From contig CAZOZL010000017.1 in NCBI GenBank assembly GCA_964584305.1, positions 1 to 39,216 on the forward strand: a stretch of 39,216 bases of DNA. Reading direction: 5' to 3'. The translations under genes and the position numbers were made by a program. Of this stretch, positions 39,203 to 39,216 are shown piece after piece. Each line of letters begins with the position of its first letter. Position 1 is the stretch's first letter. The stretch is from SB11 sp964584305 (GTDB lineage Bacteria; Bacteroidota; Bacteroidia; UBA8524). A model generated the notes under the pieces. The model was not told where the DNA came from, did not search any database, and saw only the letters and a program-made list of their open reading frames with translations.

Positions 39203-39216
39203 GTAAGCAAATTTAA

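Noticed and set aside
1..39216. tRNA, rRNA, CRISPR array, phage or insertion sequence
   Set aside because: I looked for cloverleaf-like stretches, regularly spaced repeats, transposase or integrase motifs and terminal inverted repeats and found none.

Overview
The window looks like chromosomal DNA of a Bacteroidota bacterium, probably a free-living heterotroph. Base composition is AT-rich. Many intergenic spaces carry the phylum's promoter signature: a TAnnTTTG box, sometimes with a TTG/TTTG box 18-19 bases upstream. Several secreted proteins end in a type IX secretion (T9SS) sorting-type domain, PorT-like barrels and SPII lipoproteins are present, and TTG starts are frequent. No rRNA, tRNA, CRISPR, phage or transposase gene is visible.

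Layout. 0-4.4 kb: an S41 C-terminal processing protease, murQ (cell-wall recycling) and two secreted proteins with related C-termini. 4.35-4.97 kb: a gene-free stretch with repeat-like sequence. 5-7 kb: a GNAT acetyltransferase, tryptophan 2,3-dioxygenase and RmlC. 7-9.6 kb: a membrane coiled-coil protein, a T9SS cargo with a cytochrome-like CX4CH motif, and a 2-Cys peroxiredoxin. 9.7-12.85 kb: a tight operon of a K+ channel with an unusual filter, a DltA-like adenylating enzyme without a carrier protein, and a GNAT enzyme. 13-18 kb: OsmC with a strong palindrome in its promoter, a lipoprotein, a PorT-like barrel overlapping hutH, and hisS. 18.1-23.5 kb: a TetR-controlled module (membrane protein, SDR, TetR) with two nearly identical operators, divergent from a secreted protein plus a second SDR, followed by an MBL-fold protein with altered metal ligands. 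23.7-27.4 kb: a lipoprotein behind a structured leader, an Omp28-like lipoprotein and a GT39 glycosyltransferase.

27.7-39.2 kb is a surface-polysaccharide region. One minus-strand operon runs DegT aminotransferase (WbpE-like), UDP-glucose dehydrogenase, UDP-glucuronate decarboxylase, WbpD-like acetyltransferase and galE. It should supply UDP-GlcA, UDP-xylose, UDP-galactose and an amino- or acetamido-uronic acid. A plus-strand pair encodes an outer-membrane barrel and WaaA (Kdo transferase). A second minus-strand operon, continuing past the window edge, encodes a GT4 glycosyltransferase, a formyltransferase/beta-propeller fusion and a flippase.

The least ordinary items are: the formyltransferase fusion with a changed catalytic triad; the channel/adenylase/GNAT operon; the MBL protein with a changed metal site; the twin TetR operators; the osmC palindrome; and a decayed copy of the Omp28-like gene's leader and signal peptide at 18.1 kb.
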